The notes under the pieces are model-generated. The model worked only from the letters and a program-made list of their open reading frames with translations. It made no database searches and was not told the origin of the DNA. Made by a program: the position numbers and the translations under genes. Shown piece by piece: positions 1 to 7,135 of a stretch of 41,071 nucleotides of DNA. Positions within the stretch are counted from its first letter, which is position 1. Every line of letters starts with the position of its first letter. Origin of the DNA: Hyphomicrobiales bacterium (GTDB lineage Bacteria > Pseudomonadota > Alphaproteobacteria > Rhizobiales > Rhizobiaceae); the NCBI GenBank assembly GCA_900472295.1, contig UCIA01000047.1, forward strand, positions 1-41,071, read 5' to 3'.

Positions 1-380
1 CCGTCGAGATAGCGGCGCGCCGCCCGCACCGTCGGCGCGGCGGGCGCTGCTCCCATGCGCCGCCCTTCGACAAGGTCTCGCTGGCTTTCGGCCATCCGCT
101 GCAGGTTGAACGCGTTGGCGCAACCGGACGGGAGATGCGAACCGACGCCGGAGACAATGGTCAGATTGGTGCTGGCTGGCGTGGCATCGTCATCGGCCGG
201 CTCGGCCAGGCATGCGTTGGGCGCCAGAACGGATTGCGTGACGCCTTTTTCCGAGCCGCCTGGATCGGTCTGAACGTAGCTGTAGCCGGGCACATAGTCT
301 TCCCGGGGTTTTGAATCGTGCTGGCATCCGGCCAGAAGCACGACGGGCAGCAGTGACAGCAAAGCGATTTTTGATGCCAT
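1..380 (-). CDS. CpaD-like pilus-assembly lipoprotein, partial (runs off left edge)
   Basis: The first 126 codons of a minus-strand gene are present; the 3' end lies beyond position 1. The ATG at 380-378 follows a good ribosome site (GAGGGGATCTGAA before ATG). The N-terminus is a lipoprotein signal ending in the lipobox LLAGC, so the mature protein should be lipid-anchored. Further on, the visible segment GCANAFNLQRM...DLVEGR matches what I recall of the CpaD family of Tad pilus lipoproteins (GCA..NL..M...DLV..R). It starts 14 nt after the secretin stop and so is co-transcribed with it. In Tad systems CpaD acts with the CpaC secretin at the outer membrane; here the pair sits at the end of a T3SS operon. 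Family assignment is from memory of the motif, without a search. Confidence 0.65.
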   Translation of the reverse strand, partial: MASKIALLSLLPVVLLAGCQHDSKPREDYVPGYSYVQTDPGGSEKGVTQSVLAPNACLAEPADDDATPASTNLTIVSGVGSHLPSGCANAFNLQRMAESQRDLVEGRRMGAAPAAPTVRAARRYLD

Positions 381-394
381 TTCAGATCCCCTCT

Positions 395-1750
395 TCACTT
401 GATGATTAGTCCCGTGGACGACGCGTCGCTGGCGTGCTTGCGGCGCGCTCGCTTTGCCGCGGGCCGGTCGAGCGGGGTGACGAGGCTGTCGCGCACCGGC
501 TCGACCAGGTAGGGCGTGATCAGGATGACCAGTTCGGTTTCCTCATGCTGGAAACGCTGCGATTGAAAGAGCGGACCGAGCACCGGCACGTCTCCCAGGA
601 CCGGAAACTTTTCCAGATTGCGTGAGGTCCGCTGCTGGAACAGGCCTGCGATCGCAAACGTCTGGCCGCTTGCCACCTCGACCCTCGTGTCGGCCTTCCT
701 GACGATGAAGCTCGGCATGGCGAAGCCGCCGGCGCTGACGGAGCTTGTTTCCGATATCGAACTCACCTCGGGCTGGACATGCAGGCCGATACGGTTTTTG
801 CCGATGAGCGTCGGCGTGAAGCCCAGCGAGACGCCGAAGGGTTTGTATTGCACGGTGACGACGTCGTTGCCCTGCGGAATGGGGATCGGTATTTCGCCGC
901 CCGCAAGGAAACTCGCGGTCTGGCCCGTGACCGCCGTCAGGTTGGGTTCCGCCAGGATCTTGACCACGCCATTGCGCTGCAGCGCCTCGATCACAATGTC
1001 GAAGTTGATGCCGCTCGCCTGGTCCATCTGGAAACCGAGATTGCCGCCGTCGCCCGAAGGCACGCCGTTGTTCTGAAACATGTTGAACTCGAAGCCGCCG
1101 CTCTCGTAGCCGAGCGACCAGTCGACGCCATATGACTGCAACTCGGTGCGCGAGACCTCGGCGAAGCGGACGCGGATGTTCACCTGCTGCGAGCCCTGGA
1201 CGGTCATGTTGTTCAGCGGCGGCTGTTGCGGTGGCGAGAATGTGCGCGCGACATTGTCGACATCGGTCGCCTCGTCCACGCCAAGCGCCTGTCCAGTGGT
1301 GACGATGCGCGTGCCGAATATATGCAGGTTGGTGGTGGAGTTCGGCTGTATGGCCCGTTTGGCCTGCGTTGCCGGCGAGATATCAGGATAGACGCGGAAC
1401 TGCGCTGTCGCCTGCACCTTCTCATTGGCCGTGATCGCGATCAAATTGGTCAGGCCGGGTTTCAACCCGAACACATAGACCAGGTTCGGTGACACGATTT
1501 GAAGATCGGCGATCGTGGTGTCCGCGATCAGCACGGATTCGACCGGCTCATAGAAGCGCATCAGGCGGCCTTGTCCGACCGGCAGGTCGAGCGTCGGCTT
1601 GCTGGGCAATGGCGATGCGTCCTGCGCGTACGCCTGGAAGGACGCGAGCAGCAGGGCAAGCATCAAGGCGATCGCGGCGGCAAGCCCCGGCAGGCCGGAG
1701 CGCTCGTCGACCGGCGCGGCTCGAACGCGCCCTCTGGTGTGAAATGTCAT
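395..1750 (-). CDS. Tad/CpaC-type secretin at the end of a T3SS operon (in place of RhcC2)
   Basis: A 451-residue outer-membrane secretin. The reading frame is open further upstream, but the ATG at 1750 has GGGAG at a suitable distance and is followed by a clear Sec signal (hydrophobic LAAAIALMLALLLASFQAYA). Residues about 50-120 (DLPVGQGRLMRFYEPVESV...) resemble the secretin N-terminal pilus domain of CpaC/RcpA. Around residues 200-420 lies the secretin core: VNIRVRFAEVSR, AEPNLTAVTGQTASFLAGGE and PVLGDVPVLGPLFQS, ending in the ELVILITPYLV strand. This resembles CpaC of the Tad pilus more than a typical SctC. It lies 46 nt after sctV. The split rhizobial secretin has RhcC1 and RhcC2 halves; RhcC1 is at 18555 and this gene is the only candidate here for the pore-forming half. 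Confidence 0.85.
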   Translation of the reverse strand: MTFHTRGRVRAAPVDERSGLPGLAAAIALMLALLLASFQAYAQDASPLPSKPTLDLPVGQGRLMRFYEPVESVLIADTTIADLQIVSPNLVYVFGLKPGLTNLIAITANEKVQATAQFRVYPDISPATQAKRAIQPNSTTNLHIFGTRIVTTGQALGVDEATDVDNVARTFSPPQQPPLNNMTVQGSQQVNIRVRFAEVSRTELQSYGVDWSLGYESGGFEFNMFQNNGVPSGDGGNLGFQMDQASGINFDIVIEALQRNGVVKILAEPNLTAVTGQTASFLAGGEIPIPIPQGNDVVTVQYKPFGVSLGFTPTLIGKNRIGLHVQPEVSSISETSSVSAGGFAMPSFIVRKADTRVEVASGQTFAIAGLFQQRTSRNLEKFPVLGDVPVLGPLFQSQRFQHEETELVILITPYLVEPVRDSLVTPLDRPAAKRARRKHASDASSTGLIIK

Positions 1751-1796
1751 TACCGTGCGTCTCCCGCTCCCCAAAATGTCGCGCCCGTCAGCCGCC

Positions 1797-3956
1797 TCAC
1801 GAAGCAGCCTCTCGCACGGCCTCTGCGTGCGCGGGCGGCAGCGATTGCGCGCCGCCGCGCGTGGCTTTGCCGGGACGACCGGTGATCGTGGCCAGCGGCT
1901 GGACGTTGAACTCCTGCGCCAGTTCCTGAAAGGACAGAACCGGAAGCTCGATCCCGTTGTGAACCAGCAGGGCGCGCATGTGGCGCCGCACGTCCATCGC
2001 GGCGAGCACCACCGGCGAAGCATTGGCGGCGTTCTGCGCCAGCATCTGTTCGATCTCGCCGACCAGGCCCTGCGCGTCGTCGTCGGACAGGTTCAGGAAC
2101 GTGCCGCTCGACATTGTTTGCACGGCTTTTCGCAGGATGTCCTCGGCCGAGCGCTGCAACACATAGGCAGCGATGACGTTGTTGCGGTCCGCGCAACGAA
2201 AGCTGATCTGGCGTTTCAGCGCGGTGCGGACGCCTTCCGTCAGCAGCACGACGTCCTGCTCGCGCTGGCCCCATTCGACGACGGCTTCGAGGATCAGCCG
2301 CAGATTGCGGATCGGCACGTTTTCACCGACGAGCCGGCGCAGCACCTCTGCGATCTTTTGCAGCGGCACGATGTCCTGTGCCTGTTTGATCAGCTCCGCG
2401 TACTCGGCTTCCATGCCGGACAGAAGCTTGCGTGTCTCCTGGATCCCGACGAAGTGGCCGGCATAAAGGCGAAGCGCGTTTCCCGCCCATCTTGCCGCCA
2501 CTTGCGCCGGTGTCGCGAAGGAGAACCCGGCCTCCTTCAGCACGTGAACGTGGCGCTCATCGACCCACACGCATTTGCGCCGGCCGGCAACCGACGGCGC
2601 CTTTTCGAATGTCACGTCGAGAAGATCGAGATGCGTGGCATCGGCCTCGACTAGGACACGTCCGGCAGGAATTTCCTCGTCGAGGATCGGCGCGCCTTCA
2701 AGGTCGATGCGGATGCCGCGCGGCGAGGCGGCTTCGTCGACCTGCATGCCGATGGCTGGAACCTCGACCCCGAGGTCGCTGAACAGTTCGCTGCGCACAC
2801 CTTCGGCAAGCGCGGTAAATTCGGGCTCCGCAATCGCCTGCGCCAGCCCCCGGCCGAAGCGTACGACAATGCGGTACGAGGCTGGCAGCGCCAGCGTCTG
2901 GGGGGCTGCCAGCGTGGCCTTGTCCTCGCTGGCAGCCCCGGTCGCGGCCTGGCCGACGCTATCGTCGGAATCGGAACGCCCCATCGCGCGGTGTGTGAGA
3001 TAGGCGCCCCCGCCAAGACAGGCGCCGATTGCCAGAAACACCAGGGCCGGGAAGCCAGGCACCAAGGCAAGGCCGACCATGATGATCGCTGCCAGTGCGA
3101 TGGCTCGGGGATCGCGCAGGAGCTGACTGGTAATCTGTCCGCCGAGATCGCCTTTTCCGTCCGCGCTGCCGACGCGTGTCACCATGGTTCCGGCCGCCAC
3201 GGCAACGAGCAGCGCCGGTATCTGCGCAACCAGCCCGTCACCCACGGTGAGCAGCGCATAGGTCGTGGCCGCGTCGCCGAGCGACATGCCGTGCTGCAGC
3301 GTTCCGACGGCGAAACCGCCGATGAGATTGACCAGGATGATGACGATGCCGGCGATGACGTCGCCTTTGACGAACTTCATCGCGCCGTCCATTGCGCCGA
3401 AGAGCTGGCTCTCACGTTCGAGGTGCTGGCGCAGGCGGCGTGCTTCGGCCTGATCGATATCGCCATTGCGCAACTCGGCATCGATACTCATCTGCTTGCC
3501 CGGCAGCGCGTCCAGAGTGAAGCGGGCGGCAACCTCGGCAACACGTTCGGCGCCGCGGGCAACCACGATGAACTGCGCGACGGTGATGATCATGAAGATC
3601 ACCAGTCCGACGGCTATGCTGCCGCCGACCACGAAGTTGCCGAAGGTGGTGATGATGCCGCCGGCATCGGCCTGCAGCAGGATCAGCCGGGTGGTCGTGA
3701 TGGTGATGGCCAGCCGAAACAGCGTCGCGATCAGGATGACCGACGGTAGCGAGGAAAACTGCAGCGGATGGGAAACATAGAACGCCGCCAGCAGGATAAG
3801 CACGCTGATGGCGATGTTGATTGTGATGAGAATGTCGACGAGGAATGTCGGCAGCGGGATGAGCATCATCACCACCGCGAAGAGCAGGAGCACGGCGACG
3901 ACCAGATCGCTGCGGCGGGACAGCTTTACCAGGAGTTGCAGGAGCCGCTGCGTCAT
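1797..3956 (-). CDS. rhcV: T3SS export gate protein SctV (RhcV)
   Basis: A 719-residue member of the FlhA/LcrD/SctV family, the nonameric inner-membrane export gate. The N-terminal half carries about eight membrane segments (from LVVAVLLLFAVVMMLIPLP through FPALVFLAIGACLGGGAYL) and family hallmarks such as PLPTFLVDILITINIAISVL, SLPSVILIATLFRLAITI and ARFTLDALPGKQMSIDAEL. The C-terminal half is the cytosolic docking domain. Length is normal for the family. The start overlaps the stop of the upstream TPR gene by 4 nt (ATGA), indicating translational coupling. It is nearer to SctV than to flagellar FlhA because it sits among sctX/Y-like, sctD and secretin genes, with no flagellar genes around. 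Confidence 0.95.
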   Translation of the reverse strand: MTQRLLQLLVKLSRRSDLVVAVLLLFAVVMMLIPLPTFLVDILITINIAISVLILLAAFYVSHPLQFSSLPSVILIATLFRLAITITTTRLILLQADAGGIITTFGNFVVGGSIAVGLVIFMIITVAQFIVVARGAERVAEVAARFTLDALPGKQMSIDAELRNGDIDQAEARRLRQHLERESQLFGAMDGAMKFVKGDVIAGIVIILVNLIGGFAVGTLQHGMSLGDAATTYALLTVGDGLVAQIPALLVAVAAGTMVTRVGSADGKGDLGGQITSQLLRDPRAIALAAIIMVGLALVPGFPALVFLAIGACLGGGAYLTHRAMGRSDSDDSVGQAATGAASEDKATLAAPQTLALPASYRIVVRFGRGLAQAIAEPEFTALAEGVRSELFSDLGVEVPAIGMQVDEAASPRGIRIDLEGAPILDEEIPAGRVLVEADATHLDLLDVTFEKAPSVAGRRKCVWVDERHVHVLKEAGFSFATPAQVAARWAGNALRLYAGHFVGIQETRKLLSGMEAEYAELIKQAQDIVPLQKIAEVLRRLVGENVPIRNLRLILEAVVEWGQREQDVVLLTEGVRTALKRQISFRCADRNNVIAAYVLQRSAEDILRKAVQTMSSGTFLNLSDDDAQGLVGEIEQMLAQNAANASPVVLAAMDVRRHMRALLVHNGIELPVLSFQELAQEFNVQPLATITGRPGKATRGGAQSLPPAHAEAVREAAS

Positions 3957-4264
3957 TGACCACCTCGTTGCGATAGGAAGCTGCGCAACGCGCTGCGCGC
4001 TTCGGTCTTGCGGCCAGCCGCAAGCAGGGCGCGGCTCTTCAGCAGGGCGAGAGCCGGATGGTCATGCCCATCCAGGGTCTCCAGCCTGGCAACCGTCGCA
4101 AGCGCCTTGTCGGCTTCACCCTCCAGGATGAGCAGATGGGCAAGCGTCTTCAGCACGCCGGTATTGCGCGGCTCGAGCTGTGCGGCGATGAGCAGGTAGG
4201 CCACGCCCCGCTTTGCCTGGCCGTGACAGCCGTAGAGGTAGCCCAGGACATGCAGCAGATGCAC
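3953..4264 (-). CDS. TPR protein, SctY-like chaperone (y4yS position)
   Basis: 103 residues, read from a GTG at 4264; no in-frame ATG lies upstream before the previous gene. Two to three degenerate TPR helices pairs are visible (GYLYGCHGQAKRGVAYLLIA, LAHLLILEGEADKALATVAR, LLKSRALLAAGRKTEARSAL). Size and helix layout resemble Yersinia YscY, which binds YscX and the gate YscV. In rhizobial clusters a TPR gene (y4yS) also neighbours rhcV. The gene starts 17 nt after the SctX-like gene and overlaps sctV by 4 nt. The SctY identity rests on size, fold and gene order, so it is an inference. A generic TPR co-chaperone is the alternative. Confidence 0.7.
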   Translation of the reverse strand: MHLLHVLGYLYGCHGQAKRGVAYLLIAAQLEPRNTGVLKTLAHLLILEGEADKALATVARLETLDGHDHPALALLKSRALLAAGRKTEARSALRSFLSQRGGQ

Positions 4265-4281
4265 CGGTTCATGCGGTTCAA

Positions 4282-4716
4282 TCAGATCCCGCTTCCTTCC
4301 TGCATGCGACTGAGCAGATCGCGGTGGCGCTCGATTTCGTCTTCCATCAGCGTCACGGCAAGTGTTCTGAGCTGCTCGCCGCCCTCCAGCTCGGGGACCA
4401 CATCGGCGACGAAGCGCTGCAGAATCGGCACGCAGCGCCTCAGGATTCCGGGTTCCGCGCCGACGGGCATAACGAAGTCGATGAGCACCTCGTCAAGCGA
4501 CAGGTCGGCTGCATTTCGGGCGGGCTGGAATTCCGCGGCTTGCGGGTCTTCCATGGCGCCCGCAGAGGCCGTCTGCCGCGCGCGGCCCACGGTTCTTTCC
4601 GCGTCGTTCATGCGCCGCCGGCCGATCGATTGGCCGCGAACGCTTTCGGCCTGGCGGACGTCGCGACCGTCTGCTCTTGTCGTGTCCAGCCGCGGCCCCT
4701 CGAGCCGGCGGCTCAT
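4282..4716 (-). CDS. Small T3SS-operon protein, candidate SctX-like
   Basis: 144 residues with no family I recognise by sequence. The first 65 residues are polar, Arg/Ala-rich and probably disordered. The last 75 (from LSLDEVLIDFVMPVG on) look like a compact helical domain with hydrophobic periodicity (GILRRCVPILQRFVADVV, LRTLAVTLMEDEIERHRDLL). A disordered N-terminus followed by a helical C-terminus, and the position directly before the TPR gene and sctV, mirror Yersinia yscX-yscY-yscV. The start overlaps the sctD stop by 4 nt (ATGA), so it is coupled to sctD. The SctX call is inference from order and architecture only. A more conservative name is conserved hypothetical T3SS protein. Confidence 0.5.
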   Translation of the reverse strand: MSRRLEGPRLDTTRADGRDVRQAESVRGQSIGRRRMNDAERTVGRARQTASAGAMEDPQAAEFQPARNAADLSLDEVLIDFVMPVGAEPGILRRCVPILQRFVADVVPELEGGEQLRTLAVTLMEDEIERHRDLLSRMQEGSGI

Positions 4717-5702
4717 GGATATTTCAGCGCGACCGTGGCGCCGCCCTTGGTCAGCAGGAGTTCCGTGTCGCCGATATGCTTTATCGTCCAGCCATCGTCG
4801 GTGAAGGCGCCTTCATGGTAGCGGGCTCCGTCGGCCGCGATGACATAGGGATGCTCGCCATACCAGATCGCCTGCAGCATCAGCCGCGGCGCCTGCTGGA
4901 CGTTGCCGATCATGACGGCAGAGGCAAGCGCGACATGGGCGCCGAACTTCTGGTCGAACCAAGATTGCGTTTCGGTCCAGGCGCCGGACATGTCATTGGC
5001 GATCATGCCCGAGACCACGAGACGTTCCGATGATTTTTCAATGGTCAGTTGGCCCAGGCCGCTCTGGTCGAGGTGCTGCCTGAGCTGGCTTTCCGCCTCT
5101 GCCACGGTCTGCGCCTGAAGAGGCGAGGAATCGGTGAGCGTCCGTTGTCCGCTCGAGCCGGCGAGGGCGACCCTGATCGGAGCGCCGTCCGGCGCCGGAC
5201 CGACCAGGCCCGGCGGGGACTTCGACAGTCCGCTCGCCGTGAAAGTGATCGCGCACAGGACGAAGACGATGCAGCCCGCGGCCACAGCAAGTCGGCCGGC
5301 AGATGCCCGGTTCATCGACACGGGCCGCTGGTCGGCCAGCCGCACGGTGGCGCCACCGAGAGTGATGACCACCGGCAGCCTGCAGCGGCTGCCATGTCCC
5401 TCTTTGATTGCTTCGCCGGTGGCAAGCATCACATCGCCGCCGATCGCCTCGATCTCGACGAGGTTGGCTTGCCGGCGCAGCCTTGCATGGATCGGTTCAA
5501 TGCCGGCATCGCCAAGCACGATGTCGGCTTCGGTGCTGGAGCCGATTGTGCAGGCGGATTCGAGCAGATTTATTTCGGCGCCGCGATGCAAGCCATCGAG
5601 GACGGCCAGGGCGATCGGATGGCCGGCGAACGACATCCCGGCGGCTTGCCGCCGAGCCGGTTGCACCGCTTCCATTGGCTTGCCGGCTGAAAGAGCGGCC
5701 AT
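4713..5702 (-). CDS. sctD: T3SS inner-membrane ring protein SctD (y4yQ-like)
   Basis: 329 residues. The frame is open from a TTG at 5720, but the ATG at 5702 is better placed after GGGGAGACGAACCGGC. Residues about 30-123 form an FHA-like beta domain (LAVLDGLHRGAEINLL, CTIGSSTEADIVLGDAGIEP, HARLRR). One membrane helix follows (about 137-159, LAVAAGCIVFVLCAITF), then a periplasmic part of about 165 residues with ring-building-like segments (QLRQHLDQSGLGQLTIEKSS, RLVVSGMI). This FHA-helix-periplasm layout is that of SctD proteins, which form the outer of the two inner-membrane rings around SctJ (encoded at 19865). The rhizobial counterpart next to rhcV is y4yQ. Confidence 0.85.
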   Translation of the reverse strand: MAALSAGKPMEAVQPARRQAAGMSFAGHPIALAVLDGLHRGAEINLLESACTIGSSTEADIVLGDAGIEPIHARLRRQANLVEIEAIGGDVMLATGEAIKEGHGSRCRLPVVITLGGATVRLADQRPVSMNRASAGRLAVAAGCIVFVLCAITFTASGLSKSPPGLVGPAPDGAPIRVALAGSSGQRTLTDSSPLQAQTVAEAESQLRQHLDQSGLGQLTIEKSSERLVVSGMIANDMSGAWTETQSWFDQKFGAHVALASAVMIGNVQQAPRLMLQAIWYGEHPYVIAADGARYHEGAFTDDGWTIKHIGDTELLLTKGGATVALKYP

Positions 5703-5768
5703 GCCGGTTCGTCTCCCCAATGACGATTTTCACAATGCCGGGCGATGCGACATCCACCCCGCCGCAGG

Positions 5769-5796
5769 CACGCCGCCGCTTGTCCGCGGCGGCGTG
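5769..5796 (-). other. Intercistronic GC hairpin after the candidate needle gene
   Basis: A perfect 11-bp inverted repeat, CACGCCGCCGC (5769-5779) and GCGGCGGCGTG (5786-5796), separated by a 6-nt loop. It lies in the 113-nt gap between the 58-aa gene and sctD. No run of T follows in the direction of transcription, so it is not a typical intrinsic terminator. A stable stem at this place could stabilise the upstream message or partly attenuate the rest of the operon, giving more needle subunit than base protein. That role is inference. Confidence 0.6.
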
Positions 5797-5815
5797 AATT
5801 CGATAGGGCGCGCCG

Positions 5816-5992
5816 TCAGACTTTTTCGGCAGCCCGACCCATCGTGCTCGCAAGGCCCATCTTCATGTCATGCTCAGATTTCGCGGTATCTTTCTTTACC
5901 TCGAGGCTGAACATGCGCTCTTGCTGTTTGATCATCTTATCGAGGTCGTCTTCCGGCGAACTACTGGAAGTAATCGGGGGGGTTGCAGCCAT
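5816..5992 (-). CDS. 58-aa helical protein, candidate T3SS needle/pilin subunit (NopA/SctF position)
   Basis: A short gene with an excellent ribosome site (AAGGAGACAATC before ATG). The protein has a Ser/Thr/Pro N-terminus (MAATPPITSSSSPEDD) and a single long charged helix (from DLDKMIKQQERMF to ASTMGRAAEKV). It has no signal peptide, no Cys and no Trp. In Rhizobium NGR234 the pilin gene nopA lies just upstream of y4yQ-rhcV-y4yS, and this gene is at the equivalent place, first in the operon after the promoter element at 6093-6142. Small size, helical content and a following stable hairpin suit a highly made needle or pilin subunit. The sequence itself is not diagnostic; a small chaperone or export substrate is possible. 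Confidence 0.5.
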   Translation of the reverse strand: MAATPPITSSSSPEDDLDKMIKQQERMFSLEVKKDTAKSEHDMKMGLASTMGRAAEKV

Positions 5993-6092
5993 GATTGTCT
6001 CCTTTCAAGAACCATCCAAATTACAAACTCCAGGCGGCGAACCGACGCTGCCCGGCCTCTTGCAATTATCACCCTACGGTAGTTCACCTGAA

Positions 6093-6142
6093 ATTGGAAG
6101 TCCATTTGGAATTTTTAGTGCAATGTCGTTCCAACTGTTGCA
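6093..6142 (-). promoter_or_regulatory. Bipartite T3SS promoter element, copy A (for the needle-sctD-sctV operon)
   Basis: Read on the minus strand, block 1 is TGCAACAGTTGGAACGA (6142-6126), then 15 unconserved nt, then block 2 TCCAAATGGACTTCCAAT (6110-6093). The same two blocks, at the same spacing and in the same orientation relative to a T3SS operon, occur at 18426-18475. Copy A ends 100 nt before the start codon of the 58-aa gene. It contains a GGAAC -35-like motif and several TTGGAA/TTCCAA half sites. On the other side, the rpiR start codon is 49 nt away, so the element may act on both genes. Confidence 0.75.
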
Positions 6143-6191
6143 ATCCAGTGGACGAAGGCATAATCTGCGGGGTGCACAAGGGGTTGGTAAA

Positions 6192-7064
6192 ATGGAAAGC
6201 GGTCCGTTGACGGAGCTATTGGTCGAGCGCTTTGAGGCGATGCCGCCGCAGTTGCGAGTAGCGGCGCGGTTTGTGCTGGATCATCCCAAGGATGTGGCGC
6301 TGGTGTCGATGCGCGAACAGGCGCAGAAGGCCGGCGTTTCCCACACCACAATGATGCGTCTGGCGCGGTGGCTCGGCCTTGATGGCTACGAGGACATGCG
6401 CAGCCTCTATGCGCGCGCAATGCGTGAGGAAAGCGTGCGAGGGCCGACGCAGCAGGTGGGCGGGCTTGGTGAGGCCGGATATTCGATTGCCGGCGTTGTA
6501 GCCGACAGTCTCGCGGCCCAAATTGCGAGCCTTGGCGAGTATACGAGCGCCATGCAGATCATTGCCGCCGCTAATGTCTTGCAGGGATCTCGCCGGCTTT
6601 TCTGTCTTGGCTCGCGCGCGGCGTACCCTGTCGCAAGTCACTTCGCTCACCTCATGTCGGTCCTGGCCGACGGTGACCGCCCGGTTTCGATCGTCAGCGA
6701 GATGGCCGGCCAGGGCCTGGACGCTCTGCGGCGCGCGGGGCGTGGCGACATGGTTCTGGCCATCAGCATGGCGCCCTATGAGCGCGCGACCATCGAGATG
6801 GCTCGCCAAGCGGCCCGGCAAGGCGTCAGCGTGGTGGCGATCACCGATAGCAGCGTCGCGCCGCTGGCCCGGATCGCGCAAGAGACGATCATCGTCACAT
6901 CGAATTCGCAGTCGTTCTTTTGCAGCATGGCGCCGGCCTTCGCTGCCGTCGAACTGCTGGTGGCATTGATGGCGGCACGCTCCGAACCGGATGCCGCGGA
7001 ACGGGTAAGGCAGTCGGAAGAACAACTCGCTGCTTTTGGCATTTATTGGAAGCCCGCTCGGTAG
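6192..7064 (+). CDS. RpiR/MurR-family transcriptional regulator with SIS domain
   Basis: 290 residues. The frame is open well upstream, but the ATG at 6192 follows AAGGGG and begins at the usual place for the family (MESGPLTELLVERFEAMPPQ). Residues 1-77 are the RpiR-type helix-turn-helix (LRVAARFVLDHPKDVALVSM, AGVSHTTMMRLARWLGLDGY). Residues about 125-270 are a SIS sugar-phosphate-binding domain (RLFCLGSRAAYPVASHFAH, DMVLAISMAPYERATIEMAR, VVAITDSSVAPLA). Family members sense phosphosugars or related metabolites. It is divergent from the T3SS needle-sctV operon, with promoter element A between them, and lies 71 nt upstream of the giant gene. It is therefore a candidate local T3SS regulator, which is inference. 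Confidence 0.9.
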   Translation: MESGPLTELLVERFEAMPPQLRVAARFVLDHPKDVALVSMREQAQKAGVSHTTMMRLARWLGLDGYEDMRSLYARAMREESVRGPTQQVGGLGEAGYSIAGVVADSLAAQIASLGEYTSAMQIIAAANVLQGSRRLFCLGSRAAYPVASHFAHLMSVLADGDRPVSIVSEMAGQGLDALRRAGRGDMVLAISMAPYERATIEMARQAARQGVSVVAITDSSVAPLARIAQETIIVTSNSQSFFCSMAPAFAAVELLVALMAARSEPDAAERVRQSEEQLAAFGIYWKPAR

Positions 7065-7135
7065 CTTCACAAGGGTGCGACCGGAGTGGGTGGCGGGGGT
7101 CTGCAGCCGGCAATGCAATTCGGAGGTCACGCCCT

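Noticed and set aside
1755..2654. 299-aa plus-strand open frame opposite sctV
   Set aside because: Antisense of a well-conserved gene; no start site or domain.
5993..6191. Search for a tts box (TtsI target) upstream of the T3SS operons
   Set aside because: No sequence resembling the tts consensus as I remember it was seen here or at 18332-18554; the shared bipartite element is different.
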